Source of the DNA: Cucumis sativus
Lineage: Eukaryota > Streptophyta > Magnoliopsida > Cucurbitales > Cucurbitaceae
Reading direction: 5' to 3'
DNA: 64,000 nucleotides
Assembly: GCF_000004075.3 (NCBI RefSeq)
Contig: NC_026661.2
Location: forward strand, 3,162,001-3,226,000
The notes below the pieces were generated by a model. The model did not search any database. It saw nothing but the letters and a program-made list of their open reading frames with translations, and had not been told where the DNA came from. This document shows, in pieces, positions 25,198-38,200 of this stretch (position 1 is the stretch's first letter; every line of letters starts with the position of its first letter). Made by a program: the position numbers and the translations under genes.

Positions 25198-28084
25198 ATG
25201 GCGTCTGGTTCAGCAGGTCGCCCCAATTCCTCCCCTAAATCCTTTGATTTTGGTTCTGATGATATCCTTTGCTCTTTTGAAGACTACGGTAAACAGGACC
25301 CTTCAAACGGTAGCCTCAGCGATCCCGTTTCCGTTAACAATCCTGGCAAGGTTTGTGGTTCAATTACTTGTTCTTAGTCTCTTTCCCTAGTTTCCTATTG
25401 TGGGTTATGGATGCTCGAACCTAATTTTCGATTTTATGTGCGATTAGGGTTTGTGATTTTTTTTTTTTTTTATTAGTTGTTGAGTTTTGATCTAAATTTT
25501 ATTGGGTGCTGATTATTTTTAGCTTAAGAAGCGAGTATTTGACTACTTGGGGCAGGGGTGATGAACTGATGATGATTCGTGCCAATTCTTAGTGTTAGCT
25601 GAGTTCTAGACAATATGTGTGTTTGGTTTGTCATTGAGCAGACAATATTTGTGCTTTCCAGTCTTTACTATGAAGTTAGTTTTTCAATTCAATTGAGCTT
25701 TAACCTTGTAAAGTTCAGTCATTAGTCCTGGTAATAATCTTACCTGGTGAGTTGAAATGTTGATATGAAGCTCCTTCTTCTACATGATGTGCAAGGGATT
25801 TGATTAGTTTTTGAATAATTATTGTAGAAGTGAAGTACATTGACTTTTAGGTGGTTTTGGGTTTTGTATCTTATCTGTATATAGGTCTTGGTTTTCCATT
25901 TGTTATTGTAAATGAATGGGTTCGTGAACTGATAGAGTGGAAGAGTTAACGCAGCTCCTTATTATTAGTATTTGCTGTTCAGTAGCACGTCTTGTAAGAA
26001 TGCTGTAAGATGGAACGAGTGATTAAGAAACCCATAGGATTATTAAGCTGCTCGCAGCTTGCAGTGGCAGCAAATGTTGTTTCTAGTCTCACAAGTTTTG
26101 AATAAATTTATCCATACAAAATTTCTACTTTTTAATTGCCTTTGATTTATATTAAACCACCTGTGAGTTTTATGTCTTCTCGATTGATGACTAAAATTGG
26201 AACTGGATTATTTAATAATTAGTATTGTGCATTTTTGTTTGAGCAGGATTTTCACAAGGGTAGAATGTCTACAGTATTCCCTGCTTCTGGCTATGGTCAA
26301 GCAGATGATACCATTAGTCAAAATGTGATTTCCACGGTTGAGAACAGCATGAAAAAGCATTCTGATAACCTTTTGCGCTTTCTTGAGGGAATAAGTTCAC
26401 GCCTATCACAACTTGAACTCTATTGCTACAACCTTGATAAATCCGTTGGAGAAATGCGGTCTGAATTAGCTCGTGACCATGAAGAAGCAGATTCAAAGCT
26501 TAAATCTCTTGAGAAGCATGTTCAAGAGGTGAGCTACAACTTTAGAACTTTGATGATTTTTTAGTATCTTTTAAAAAGAGTTTGAAAGTAGTATCTTCTT
26601 ATCAAAAAGAGTCTGGAACTCAAACCTATGATCCAGTAGGATTAGGGTGAATTAAGGTATCTTGGTCAAATCCTAATCCTAATTAATCAAAGAAATTAAT
26701 CCTGAACTTAATAAACCAAGGAATCTAATCCTAATTCTAATCAATCATGGAAACTAATCCTAATCCTAATTAATTGAGGATTTGACCAAGATACCCTACC
26801 TTGTTCCTACTACATGAACCTATCACTTGTTGACTCTTAAATCACTTGATGTGAACTGGCTGTCCTTTCCAAGCTCCATTTGTTTTCATCACTTTTATTC
26901 CTTAAAATCTGATACTGATCAGGTGGATTTGTAATGTTTTAATTGAATCTGTACTTGACACATTTTTGTAGGTCCACAGGTCTGTACAGATTATAAGAGA
27001 CAAGCAAGAACTCGCTGAGACTCAGAAAGACTTGGCTAAACTTCAGGTCTCGCAGAAAGAGCCATCTTCAACAAACCATTCACAGTCTAATGAGGAGAGG
27101 GCTTCTTCAGTTGCCTCGGATCCTAAAAAGAAGGAAAATTCATCTGAGATTCACAACCAGCAATTAGCTTTGGCTTTGCCACATCAGATCGTCCCACAGC
27201 AAAATCCTATAACACCACCTTCAGCAGCTTTGCCTCAGAACATGCCTCAACAACAACAATCTTACTACATCTCTCAATCCCAATTGCCCGGTCAACCACC
27301 CCATATCCAGCATGCTCAGAGCCAATATATCCCATCTGATTCCCAACACCGGGCATCACAACCTCAAGATGTTTCACAGATGTCCAATCCACAGCTAAGT
27401 CAAACTCCACCACAGCCATTCAACCAATATCAACAACAATGGGCGCAACCACCATCTCAGCAGCCACAACCTCCTCAACAGCCTTCTATGCAACAAATCA
27501 GACCGCCTCCCCCTTCAGTGTACCCTTCTACTTATCCACCACCAAATCAACCAACTTCTATGCCTGAGACACTGCCAAGCAGCATGCCCATGCAAATGTC
27601 TTTTCCATCTATTCCTCAACCTGGTTCAAGCCGTGTGGATGCAGGGCCTTATGGGTATGCTGCCGGAAGTGGTGGTTCTGCTCCACAACAACCTCCTCAA
27701 GTGAAAAATGCTTATGGTCCACCAACAGGTGAGGGATATATGCCTCCTGGACAACAATCTGGAGGAGCATATATGATGTATGATAGGGAAAGCGGAAGAC
27801 CGCCACACCATCCGCCTCAACAAACGCACTTCAATCAAAGTGGATATCCTCTGGCCAATGCACCTCATCAGGTTCCTCCTCAAGCACCAGCAGGCCCCCA
27901 TGTTTCAGCTAGGAATCCAAGTCATTCACATCTAATCGAAAAATTAGTTGGCATGGGTTTCAGGGGTGACCATGTTGCAAGTATAATCCAGAGAATGGAA
28001 GACAGTGGCCAACCTGTTGACTTCAACGCTGTTCTTGACAGGTTGAGTTCTCCTTCAGGTCCAGGTCCACAGAGAGCTTGGTGA
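25198..28084 (+). CDS. FLOE-type (DUF1421) prion-like protein, downstream tandem copy
   Basis: Three exons, 25198-25350, 26247-26528 and 26972-28084, all phase 0, giving 515 residues. Its two introns sit at the same positions and phases as in the upstream copy, so the two arose by tandem duplication. The N terminus (MASGSAGRPNSSPKSFDFGS) and the coiled-coil exon are highly similar to the other copy. The Gln/Pro/Ser/Tyr-rich region is more diverged: it lacks the HHPPQPQQ repeat and about 15 residues just before the UBA-like DUF1421 end (LIEKLVGMGF to the final W). The role is inferred from FLOE1, an Arabidopsis protein that condenses on hydration; divergence of the disordered part could alter condensate behaviour. 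Confidence 0.9.
26635..26811. mobile_element. MITE-like foldback in intron 2 of the second FLOE copy
   Basis: Perfect 19-bp inverted arms at 26656-26674 (ggtatcttggtcaaatcct) and 26777-26795. Outer pairing extends to AGTAGGA at 26635 and TCCTACT at 26811. The interior repeats aatcctaat. The first copy's corresponding intron lacks it, so it inserted after the duplication. Confidence 0.65.
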
Positions 28085-28117
28085 AGAGTAATTTAATCAT
28101 CCCGTCTGCGGCCGATT

Positions 28118-28174
28118 GGCCATGACCAGCCTCATACATTGCGTCTTTTTAATGCATTGAATAAAATACTGGTT
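28118..28174 (+). promoter_or_regulatory. Conserved 3' UTR block with poly(A) signal, second FLOE copy
   Basis: Partner of 23858-23914. It lies 34 bp past the stop codon and contains AATAAA within the exactly matched run at 28137-28166. Confidence 0.7.
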
Positions 28175-29224
28175 TATGATTTAATTGTCCTCCGTATATA
28201 TTTTGTTATGGTTTGTGAGATTTTAAAACGTCGGCTGTATGATTTAAACTTCGTGTGAATATCATCTTCTACTTCCAAATTCCAATCTTTCTATATTCCC
28301 ATTTATGTTTATCTGCACCTTTTGAATGATTAATTGTGTTTGTAATTCGTTATCTGAATCTCTAGTTTTAGTGGAGAAGATGGAGGCTTTTGACTCCCCA
28401 AGCGATTATGTTAGGGTGTGTGATGATATGCTGCATATTGTCTTACTCGAGCGACATCTAGTCATAGAAATAAAATAACATTGTGTACGCTTTTTGGGTG
28501 TTTTATTATTTTTAAGCTTGGAAGAGGGTGGTTACGGACGAGAAGTTTTTCTGGATCTAGTCTTAATAATTTTGATACCCAAATCCCTTTAGAATCTCGT
28601 GCCGTTCTCCCATAGACGAGGAATAAGAAAGAATGCGTTGTTGCCGACACTTTATCTTGGGATGTCCTTTGCTTTGAAAATGTGCTGCCTACAATTCAAT
28701 TTACATTAACTTACAGACAAACAAGTTGTTGAGCAGTACCTTTCTTATAGGTCATAGGCCCCATATATATGAGTTGGATAATTTCATTGCCTTATTTTCC
28801 GTGGCGATTATTAGTTCCTTACCTTATCTTATAAGCTTAAAAGCTTCTATTTGGATTTGGAACGCTCATAAAAATATGTCAATTTATAAATTATGTAGTT
28901 TAATTTGACTATACTTCAGAAAAAGCATGTATGTCAAGGTGATGGAATTTGGTTAGGACGAGGGATTTCCCTATCTAGATTACACGTGGCGTGCCACATG
29001 TATAGGCCATGTCACCATCATTACAGGTAAAGATGGCAATCCTGTAATTTCCAAAATTCAACGCGCACTAATACAGTCGCATTATCAACTTGTTTCTAAA
29101 TAAATAGTTGATGACACCCGAATTGAAGCTCTCCTAGTCCTCCCCCATCAACTTCCAATTTGCTTCTCTTTTGTTCCTTGTGATATAAGTTCGTTGTGAA
29201 AGTCTTCGACAAATCTCAAAGAAA
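28175..29224. other. Intergenic and TPC1 promoter region
   Basis: No gene seen. The 3' half should hold the promoter and leader of TPC1, including an inverted G-box/ABRE-like pair at 28983-28998. Confidence 0.5.
28983..28998. promoter_or_regulatory. Inverted G-box/ABRE-like pair upstream of TPC1
   Basis: CACGTGGC is followed directly by GTGCCACATG. These are two ACGTG/CATGTG-type bZIP/bHLH cores facing each other, about 230 bp upstream of the TPC1 start codon. Such ACGT-core motifs are bound by ABA-responsive bZIP factors in other plants; binding here is not shown. Confidence 0.45.
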
Positions 29225-32200
29225 ATGGAGGAATCTCTTCTAGGAGGAGGAGGAGAAAGTAGCGGTAGTTCCACCTCTCGACGTCCGCATGTCAGGTTCC
29301 GCCGCCGCTCCGACGCCATCGCATATGGTTCTGCCTACCAGAGAGCGGCTGCTCTTGTGGATCTGGTTAGTATTGTTTTGCCGCATTTTCGGGGGTGGAA
29401 ATGCTGTTCTCCTCCTATATCATTTGAATCAACAATGTGATCCTTGTTACCTTACTTTTACTACACCCGCGTCTTTGAAGTATGATGAATTTAGGATCTG
29501 TTTTGGACTGCTTCCACGGGAATCTGAATCTTGTGTTTCTCATATGGATTTGGGAATTTTGACTTAGTGTCCTGGATGTTAGTCCACCTGACCGATTTTC
29601 TTTATGATTTTGTTACTGGAGAGGTTTAGTGGGAGATTGTCTTTGGAACTGGCGTAGTTTTGCATTGAAGATTACTTTTCATGTAGTTGATTCGAGCTAT
29701 CGTTTTCTATTTATATATAATACTATACTGTACTTTCTTTTTAACGTTCATTGATATGTTGTCTCCTTCTGTCTTCTAATTCACATCATACACTTTTCTC
29801 TCAGAGAATCGACGGGTTTACTTTGTATCTTTAAAAACTGAGCGTAATTTCTATTGGCGTCTCTTTATTTCATTAGCTTAGTAGAAAGTATATAATACTT
29901 ATTTTTCTTGTTCAACATGCCAGAGTTGCTTCGAAATAGTTCTGCTTTTGGTTATACATGCTCTTCTAAGTCACTAATCAACCCCAAAGCTTAAGCTAAT
30001 GGTTCCTACTAAATTTAATTTTATCAATACTTCAGCACACCCATCAATGGGCTTGACAGTTTATAGTAAGTCTCAACAAGTGAAAACCAATATTATTTGG
30101 GATGAAATGATACTACAAATGATGCTATAGGGGTTCAAACACAAGACCTACCACTTTGATACTATGTTAGTTTTAATGTAATAAAATACCCGTATTCCTA
30201 TATACCACAGTAAATGCATACTCTTCTTATATAGGGGAGAGGCTCAATACTTAAAAGGAAAGAAGCAAAGTAATTAAGAAATAAAATCATTGATGATTAA
30301 CATAGTTGCAACCAATTGCTCTATATTATATTATCTCAATAATTATAAAAAATAAAATAAAAAAGCTCTATCAATGAGCACTTTTATGTTCCTTCCAGTT
30401 CAAACCAATATTTTATCTATCTCCAAGGGGAAAAAACTCAATAATTTACTTTAATTCCACAACAATTGAAAAATGTTGGAATGGGAAGAGCTAAATGGGT
30501 GTTTCTAGAAAATGAATCCCCTGCCTTTACACAATTTCGTTGACTCTGTTTTCCTGCCAAGAAATGGTACAAGTTTGTCTGAAATATTTATTAAGGTCTA
30601 GATTAGTGATAAATATTAATTTAGTAGATGAAACAAGGATTCGCTCATCGTGTTTATGGCAAAAGAAGCAAAAAGGATATAATTTTACTCTAAACCTGGC
30701 CAACAGAACATTTTTGTCACTGCTGATGGAGAATGAATTTTGCAGGCTGAAGATGGCGTTGGTATACCTGAGAAAATTCTTGATCAGTCAAACTTTCAGA
30801 GTGCTGCAAAGCTCTATTTCATTTTTATTAAATTTGATTGGATTTGGTCCTTAAATTTCTTTGCGCTAATAGTCCTAAATTTCTTTGAGGTTTGTTTTTC
30901 CATTTTTCCAAACATTCCCTTTTGTTTTCAGTTGTAAAACGAAGTTTATATTCATTTTCTAAATATATATGAACATCCGCAGAAACCCTTGTGGTGCTTC
31001 AAATACGATACACATTCTTGTAACGACAGGGAGTATTTCTTTCTTGGACAGTTGCCGTACTTAACAGCTGTTGAATCTCTTATATATGAGGTAAGAATAA
31101 ACTAAATAAATCTTATTATTATTATCTTTATAGTCTCTTTACTCCTACTGCAATCTAGTTGGAATTGCTTATGGTTTGGCTAGGATAGAATATGTGGTAG
31201 AATTGCTTTACTGCATGCATACAGTAGTTTCATTACGCCCTTGCAATTGGTGCTGTAAATTATATCTAGGAATGCTACTGCACATAAGCCTGGAAGTAAA
31301 AACTGAATTATTATATATTAACGGAGGAGGATGGGGTTCTTTATATACTAATATAAATCTGCAAGAAAATTGTGCTTGTAGATGCTTATACTTTGCACGT
31401 CAACCAAATGCTTTTAAACTCTACCGCTGGCTGAATTCGACTCATTGAAAGTGTAGATGTTTTTTAATAACCTTCGATACTATACTATAACTACAACTAT
31501 GTGATTGTGATATTAAATTCCACTACATGCAAAAAGCTGTTATATGGAGGATTTTAGTTTTCATATTTTAAATGAAACAGGAACTAGAATTTCTTGGTTT
31601 CCTCATTTGATATTCACAAATGGTTCAATTTGCAAAGCTATTTCAGCTGATGCTAGATGTTAGTTTTCCAGATTATCTAGATCTCTAAGAACCACAATGC
31701 ATCAATAAAACGATCTTGTGCAGCATCTCAGTCTTCTTAATCTTCTGCTTTCCACTTCAATCATTGTCTGTTTAATCAAGTTGATACTTTCTGTATGCAG
31801 GCTGTGACTCTCATAATACTCATGATACACACTTTTTTCCCAATTTCATATGAAGGTGCCCAGCTTTATTGGACCAATCTCCTGAATCAGTTGAAGGTAC
31901 TTGCCCATTTTCTCTTTTGTTTGATAGGTATCCTCAAGTAATTTGAATTATATATAAACTTGAAGGCACGATACTTGGTTGTTGGAATATATTCATTTTT
32001 TAGTGTTCTTTGTAATTTGAGCGTGAAGACAGCTTTCTTATTGCCTTAATGTCAAAACTCAAAAGGGCACCTAATTATTTTCTTCTTTTATAGGAGTTTC
32101 GGTTATCCATATGAGAACTTGAGCTTGACAATAATGCATAGATGAACGTCTTTTATAAAAGGCAAAAAGTTCGTTAAGTGACCAAAGAGCTTTATCAGAA

Positions 32201-35200
32201 ACGTAACATTTATTGCCTTCACTGAATTATTTAGATAGGTTGACGTTGAACATAACAGTTGGAATCACATTGCTGAAAAGATGAAAAGAAGGAATACAAG
32301 GGGCAAGAACCAGCCTCCAAAAGGAGTAAAGGTAAAGAAAGGGGCTCTAATAAGCAAGAAAATTACAGAAGTCCTTAAACACCCACACCCAAAAGGATAT
32401 GGATGAAAAAAGAAAAGAAAAGAAAAGAAAAGAAAATCCCTTAGGTATAGCTTACCACAAGTGTCTAGACGTGCCAGAGGCATTTATGCATCCTAAATGC
32501 CTAACCTTTTGAGCTCCACTAGCATCAGTACCACACTCCAAATTCAAGGGAATCCTTTTACCTTCAAATACCTTTTTTCAAAGTAAGTTTCTCATGCTTT
32601 TCTGTAGATAATTATTGTTTGACAGTGGGGTCCTAAATAAAGAGGAAATAATTCGGGATTCTACTTAGAACTGACTAAATCAAAGTGAGTCTTCCTTGTA
32701 TGGAAAAGTAATTTTTCTTCTAGAAAGAAAGACGCTTTTGAACTTTCTCGACTGTAGGATTCCAATATGATCTACTTCTAGGATCATGACCAAGTCCAAG
32801 GTAAGTCAAGAATCCCACCTACTTAAAATATTGTTCTAGCTCATACACCCTTGCCTACACTCGCCTCAATGCATCTCTTTGGTTCTCTTTTACGACATTC
32901 CTTGAAAGTGTAAATGCTCTTCTCAGGACTTCAATCTCAACTGGCCAGCCCTTCTATTTCCTTATTAGTTCAGCTTTTGTTCATTATTAATGTTATTTTT
33001 TATTTATGGAATTGCTTCAATTTTGTTTTACTTGATGTCTTGTCTATTATTTACTTTTCTCTCTCTGTGGAGTTTTGTATCTGTGGAACATTAGTCTCTC
33101 TTTTCAATTTATCAATGAAAAGTCTTTGTCTCTTGTTTAAAAAAAATCACTCAACACCGAGCATTTTTCTACATTCAGAAAAAGAGGGGAAGCAATCTAG
33201 ATTAATTAAGGACTCCTTTCTTTAGCAGAGAAAGATAATATTGTCCGCGAAGAGTAAGTGAGACAACCCAACTTACCTTTGCCACCTACAAACTCTCCGA
33301 AGGCATTGCCATCAACCCCATGCAAAATGATTCTGGTCAGAACTTGTTAGGCATAAAACCTACAATTATAAGTATTGTCTATACTGCATTTCATCTTGTG
33401 ATCATGAGCTTGGCTACGTATTTTCCTCTTACCCTTGGTTAAAGGTAGATTTAACATCTTTGGAATGAGCAAGTCAATAGTCTAATAATTGGGATCTCTT
33501 TTCTTATGAATTACCAATACCTTATTGGATTTTAGCTAGGAAGCATAGATACCGACACGCGACACGGCGACCCCGATGTGGCGATGCACCATTTTTCAAA
33601 ATAGTAGGACACGACACGTCGGGGACACATCAATTTTTTAGTTAAAAAATTTAATATATGTAATGCATATAAGCATATTACATAACAAGGATTCCAATTA
33701 AAAACATCAAAACAACAAGTTTAGAGCCATAAGACGTAACAAGTTTTAGTAGGGAACTAAAAACATCACGTGACTAGCAAGAGAGATGGGCGGTGATGGC
33801 AACCGGCGAGACGGTTGGTGGTCTGGTGGGGAGAATCAGAGAAGAGAGCGTGAACATGAAGAAACTTAGAAACCTAATAATTAAAAAAAAAGAAACCTAA
33901 TAATTATTGCCATTAGGCTGGATGGGATAATGGGCCGTTTCTATGTGTTTTTCTCTCTAGGCGTGTCCGGCCATGTCTTGGTCGTTGGAGCCATGTCTGA
34001 AAATTTAAAAAAGAAAAAAAAATTGACACACCAACTGGCGTGTCGGCGGCATGTCGGTGTCGGAAACATGTCTGACACCGATACTTCACTATCTTAAGAG
34101 TGTCATTGCTTCTTGGGGTTTTAGTGGCTATGGTGTTGTGCTTTTGAAAAAATTAATTATAAATCTTTCTTGTTCTCCAGGTCATTTGCATAACTATTTT
34201 GGTTGCCGATTTTCTTGTTTATACCCTATATTTGTCGCCAGTGGCCTTTGATTATCTTCCATTCAGAGCTGCACCATATATCAGAGTTGTCTTTTTCATC
34301 ATGAATATCAGGTATTTCTTGGCAGGGATCTTATTTTACTTGTTCTTCTTATGTGAACGGTGAACCGCATCTTATAGACTTAAAGATATTTGTAGCATCC
34401 AATTCAAAGGGATTTATTTCATCTGCTCCTGTACTGTATCAAGAAGTGTTTTAGGTCACATTTACCCAGTGAAAACGTAATAGATCAATTAGAATAAAAA
34501 AAGTGTGTCCCATTTGATTACTTTTGGTGTTGTTTACTTGTGTTTGCATTTGTACTGACACATGACATCTACATCCAAATTTGTAATTAAATAACGCAAT
34601 GTGATGCTCAATTTGATTGCGCTTGAGAATTGCGCCGTATCGTTACCGGCATAGCTACCATTATTGTTATTGTCATCTGAAAAATGATCAATTTTGACAT
34701 CTTTAATCTTTACTATTACTCTTACCGCTTGACCCTCAGAGGTAGAGGTAGAGGTAGAGATAACGGTAATAGTAAATTTGACAAAATTCATAAGTTTAAG
34801 TAAATACGCTAAAAAAAAATTCAATTACATTTGTGACTCAAGCTCATTACAATTGATCTATCGATCGTATTCCATTACTATTGCGCCAATTTTTATTATG
34901 GTTTCGTAAAAGTGGCCTTAATTCCTAGAAATGAGTTTATTTTACATAGCTTCGTCTAACAATTGATTGTTTTGAGATAGCCCTTATAGTGTGTTAACAC
35001 GAACAAGGTAGTTTTCAGGTATTTCAATGTTATATTAATTTTTGTCGTCGTTGGGTCTCTTGATATTTGAAATAACCATCAATACTACTCTCATTCTACT
35101 GGTTAGACAGTAGACTTGAGAATATGTATTAATGGGAAAAAAGTTGAATTCTGGGCCCTAATATTTTATCTTCATTAATTGTGGATGAAATTTAAATGTA

Positions 35201-38200
35201 GCATCTATTCTGATGTGGACTTGCCTCTTCCCTTGATATTTGAGACCTGCTCTTTATTGGTGGCAGTTGATCCTGTTTATGTTATAGCTATTTACTTTTG
35301 ATCTACTCTCACAAATTTAATCATTTCATTTGGTTCTTAGGCATCTACGGGAGAGCATTATCATCCTGGCTGGAATGCTTGGCACATACTTGAATGTCTT
35401 GGTTCGTAGATAACTTTGGCACAATTTTGTTTCTGTAGAATTTATGATTTACCTACATGACATCTTATATTTCCCTTTTACTCAAAAAGTTGAACTGTGA
35501 GTCTAACGTTCGATTGTGTTAATTATTATACCAACTCTTATTCTTTTGCCACTTTCCTGGCAGGCGCTATGGTTTTTGTTTCTTTTGTTTTCCAGCTGGT
35601 TGGCATATGTTATTTTTGAGGATACACAGCAGGGGAAATTAATATTTACTTCTTTTGGAGCCACATTATATCAAATGTTTATTTTGTTCACAACGTCAAA
35701 TAATCCGAATGTTTGGATACCTGCCTACAAGTAAGTGGGTAATTTAGAATGGTATACCGTTCATCGCTTTTTATTGATATAGTTATTTATGAAAGACTAG
35801 GAAGGTTATCTAGATGACAAACACAGAGATGATGTAACACAATGCTCAACAACACGAATAAGGCCAAGATACAATCAGACAGACAACCCAGAAATTGGTA
35901 ACCCATTTCAGTGAAATCCACCAACGTCTAGGGGCAATGTGTCCAAAAAAGATAATTTCACTAATGTAAAGTGAAATTGTTACAAAGTTGTCACATGTGA
36001 CAATTACAGTGACACACTTAGAGCTTGACTTCATGAAATTAACATTCAGGCTATCTCTAAATGTGATACTCCCTCTCACTCTTCCTTTGGCTCCCTAAGT
36101 ACTCGTACACTAGCAGATGAATACTTAAGACTCCCTCCAAGTGAGACATCTCCAAATAATTTTAAGTGGAGTTCTTGAATAGAGGGAAAATTATTACCTC
36201 GTTCAAACCACTATCCAATTCCTGGTCCAGAATGCCCATTAAGGCTTGTGTCATGGTCTCGTCCATAAATTTTATGATATTCAAATGGTATCTAATCGTT
36301 TGAACACTCAATTTGAACCCTGACATTGCTCCAGACCACAAGTTTGCGATATTAGTTCTACAGATGGCGTTACTTGTTTTGATTGAAATTCATGACCTTG
36401 AGATGTTAAATGATATTGTAGAGGTTACATAATTAATTATCATGCGTGTTATATCATTATTATTATTTCTATTATATAAAGTAGGTAGATTAATATCATA
36501 GAAACTATTAATTGAAGAATGCATTTTAAAAGACGTTTCTCCAGCATTCTAAAGCAAGTATTACATTGACATATATTGTCTTTTACAGGGCGTCTCGTTG
36601 GTATTGCCTCTTTTTTGTGCTTTACGTGCTGTTGGGTGTTTACTTCGTTACAAACTTGATTCTTGCTGTCGTATACGATAGCTTTAAGAGTCAGGTAAAT
36701 GCCTATAACATCATGAGCTGCCCAGCGCAAATAGTTGTCTATTGATTCAACTGGGGTGTTTGTATTCATTTGTCTGCCCGTTTATTGCTTCATGCATAGC
36801 TTTTTTTCCCTCCCCACATACTTCTTCATCCATAGCTTATGAACAAAAACTGATATTCTTACTTTTTATAAATAGGTTAAATTATACAAAATCCCTAAAT
36901 TTTAGGGTAGGTTTCAATCATGTTCCTTACTTTGAAAAGGTGCATTTTATTTTTCAACTTCAAAATTTCTTCAAAAAATATACTTGGGGAGTTGTTTTTC
37001 TTAAAACATGATGAAAATTGATTCAGTAATGGTGTATTAGTTGGAAGGTATGATGTTATGAGTAAAACTCGATTAGGTAAATGATTTTAACATCTTTTAA
37101 TATGAAATAAATTGTACTCACGATCTTATATTCTATTTAGTTGTAGATAATATCACGTAAGCAGTTAACTTTTACACCTAAGTTACTACTTCAATTTCCA
37201 CCATTTATTTTAACAAAAATGATATTTTTGGTACATTTTCAAACTTCAAGGGTAAAAATGAAACTTTTCAAAGTTTAAGGACATAAGTAAAACCTGCCCT
37301 ACATTTTAGGAGTGTTGTATATAATTTAACCTTTTATGTAAGGATTTAAAGTCTCACATTTTATTTTTTTATTTTTTATTTAGCTTGCTAAACAAATTTC
37401 TGAGATGGATCGGTTGAGGAAAAGTATATTGGCCAAAGCATTTAGTCTCATGGATACAAATGTAAGTATGGCGACCACTTACCATCCAGCTCGTATACTC
37501 AAAGGTTTAACTGGGTAGCTTATGAATCCTATTTAATTTTGATAAAAGAAAATTCCCCCCCCCCAAAAAAAAAAAAAAAAAAAGACGTGCCTTTAGGGTA
37601 TGTCAATGGGCCTCTGCTGAACTTCAGTTAAGAGCTATGTTTCTTACAACAAAAGGAGTTGTTGGGTGGTGTTACTTCAGATTTGGAGAATAAGGGGCGT
37701 AACTGAAAAAACCCACTTTTGAAAAATGAGAAGGGAGAAAAATACAATGAAATAATTGCAGAACCAATTTGATGCTATGCTGCTATTTGTCTATGGTTCA
37801 CATCTGTGCAGTGTACTTTAGCATAACCTTTTATATCTATTTGTAATCACGCTACTAATTATTTGGCTAAATGGATGTTACCTGCCTCCTTTCTCATTCC
37901 ACAACTAAGCTTCCAAATTCACTTGCTATATTGGAGAATGCGTATACAGTCAATTTATTAAAATTCTTGTATGAGATTGTTGGATGATGCATTGTTGTGG
38001 GTAAAGTTTCTGCTTGAAGTGTATGTCCTCGATGTTATAATTTTATTTTTTGAAATATTTTATCCTTGTACTTTTGAGTTATTGGTTCTGCACCTCTTCT
38101 AATTTATTTCTTGACTATAATAATAAGAATAAAGTGGTAAATAAGGTCCACATTACTTTCCAATATCATGTTTTCTTCAAAAGTTCATGGTGAAGGTGCA

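Noticed and set aside
34477-34878. Possible foldback in TPC1 intron 5 (gtaatagatcaatt and its complement)
   Set aside because: Only about 14 bp pair, interrupted on one side by extra bases. Not enough to claim an element.
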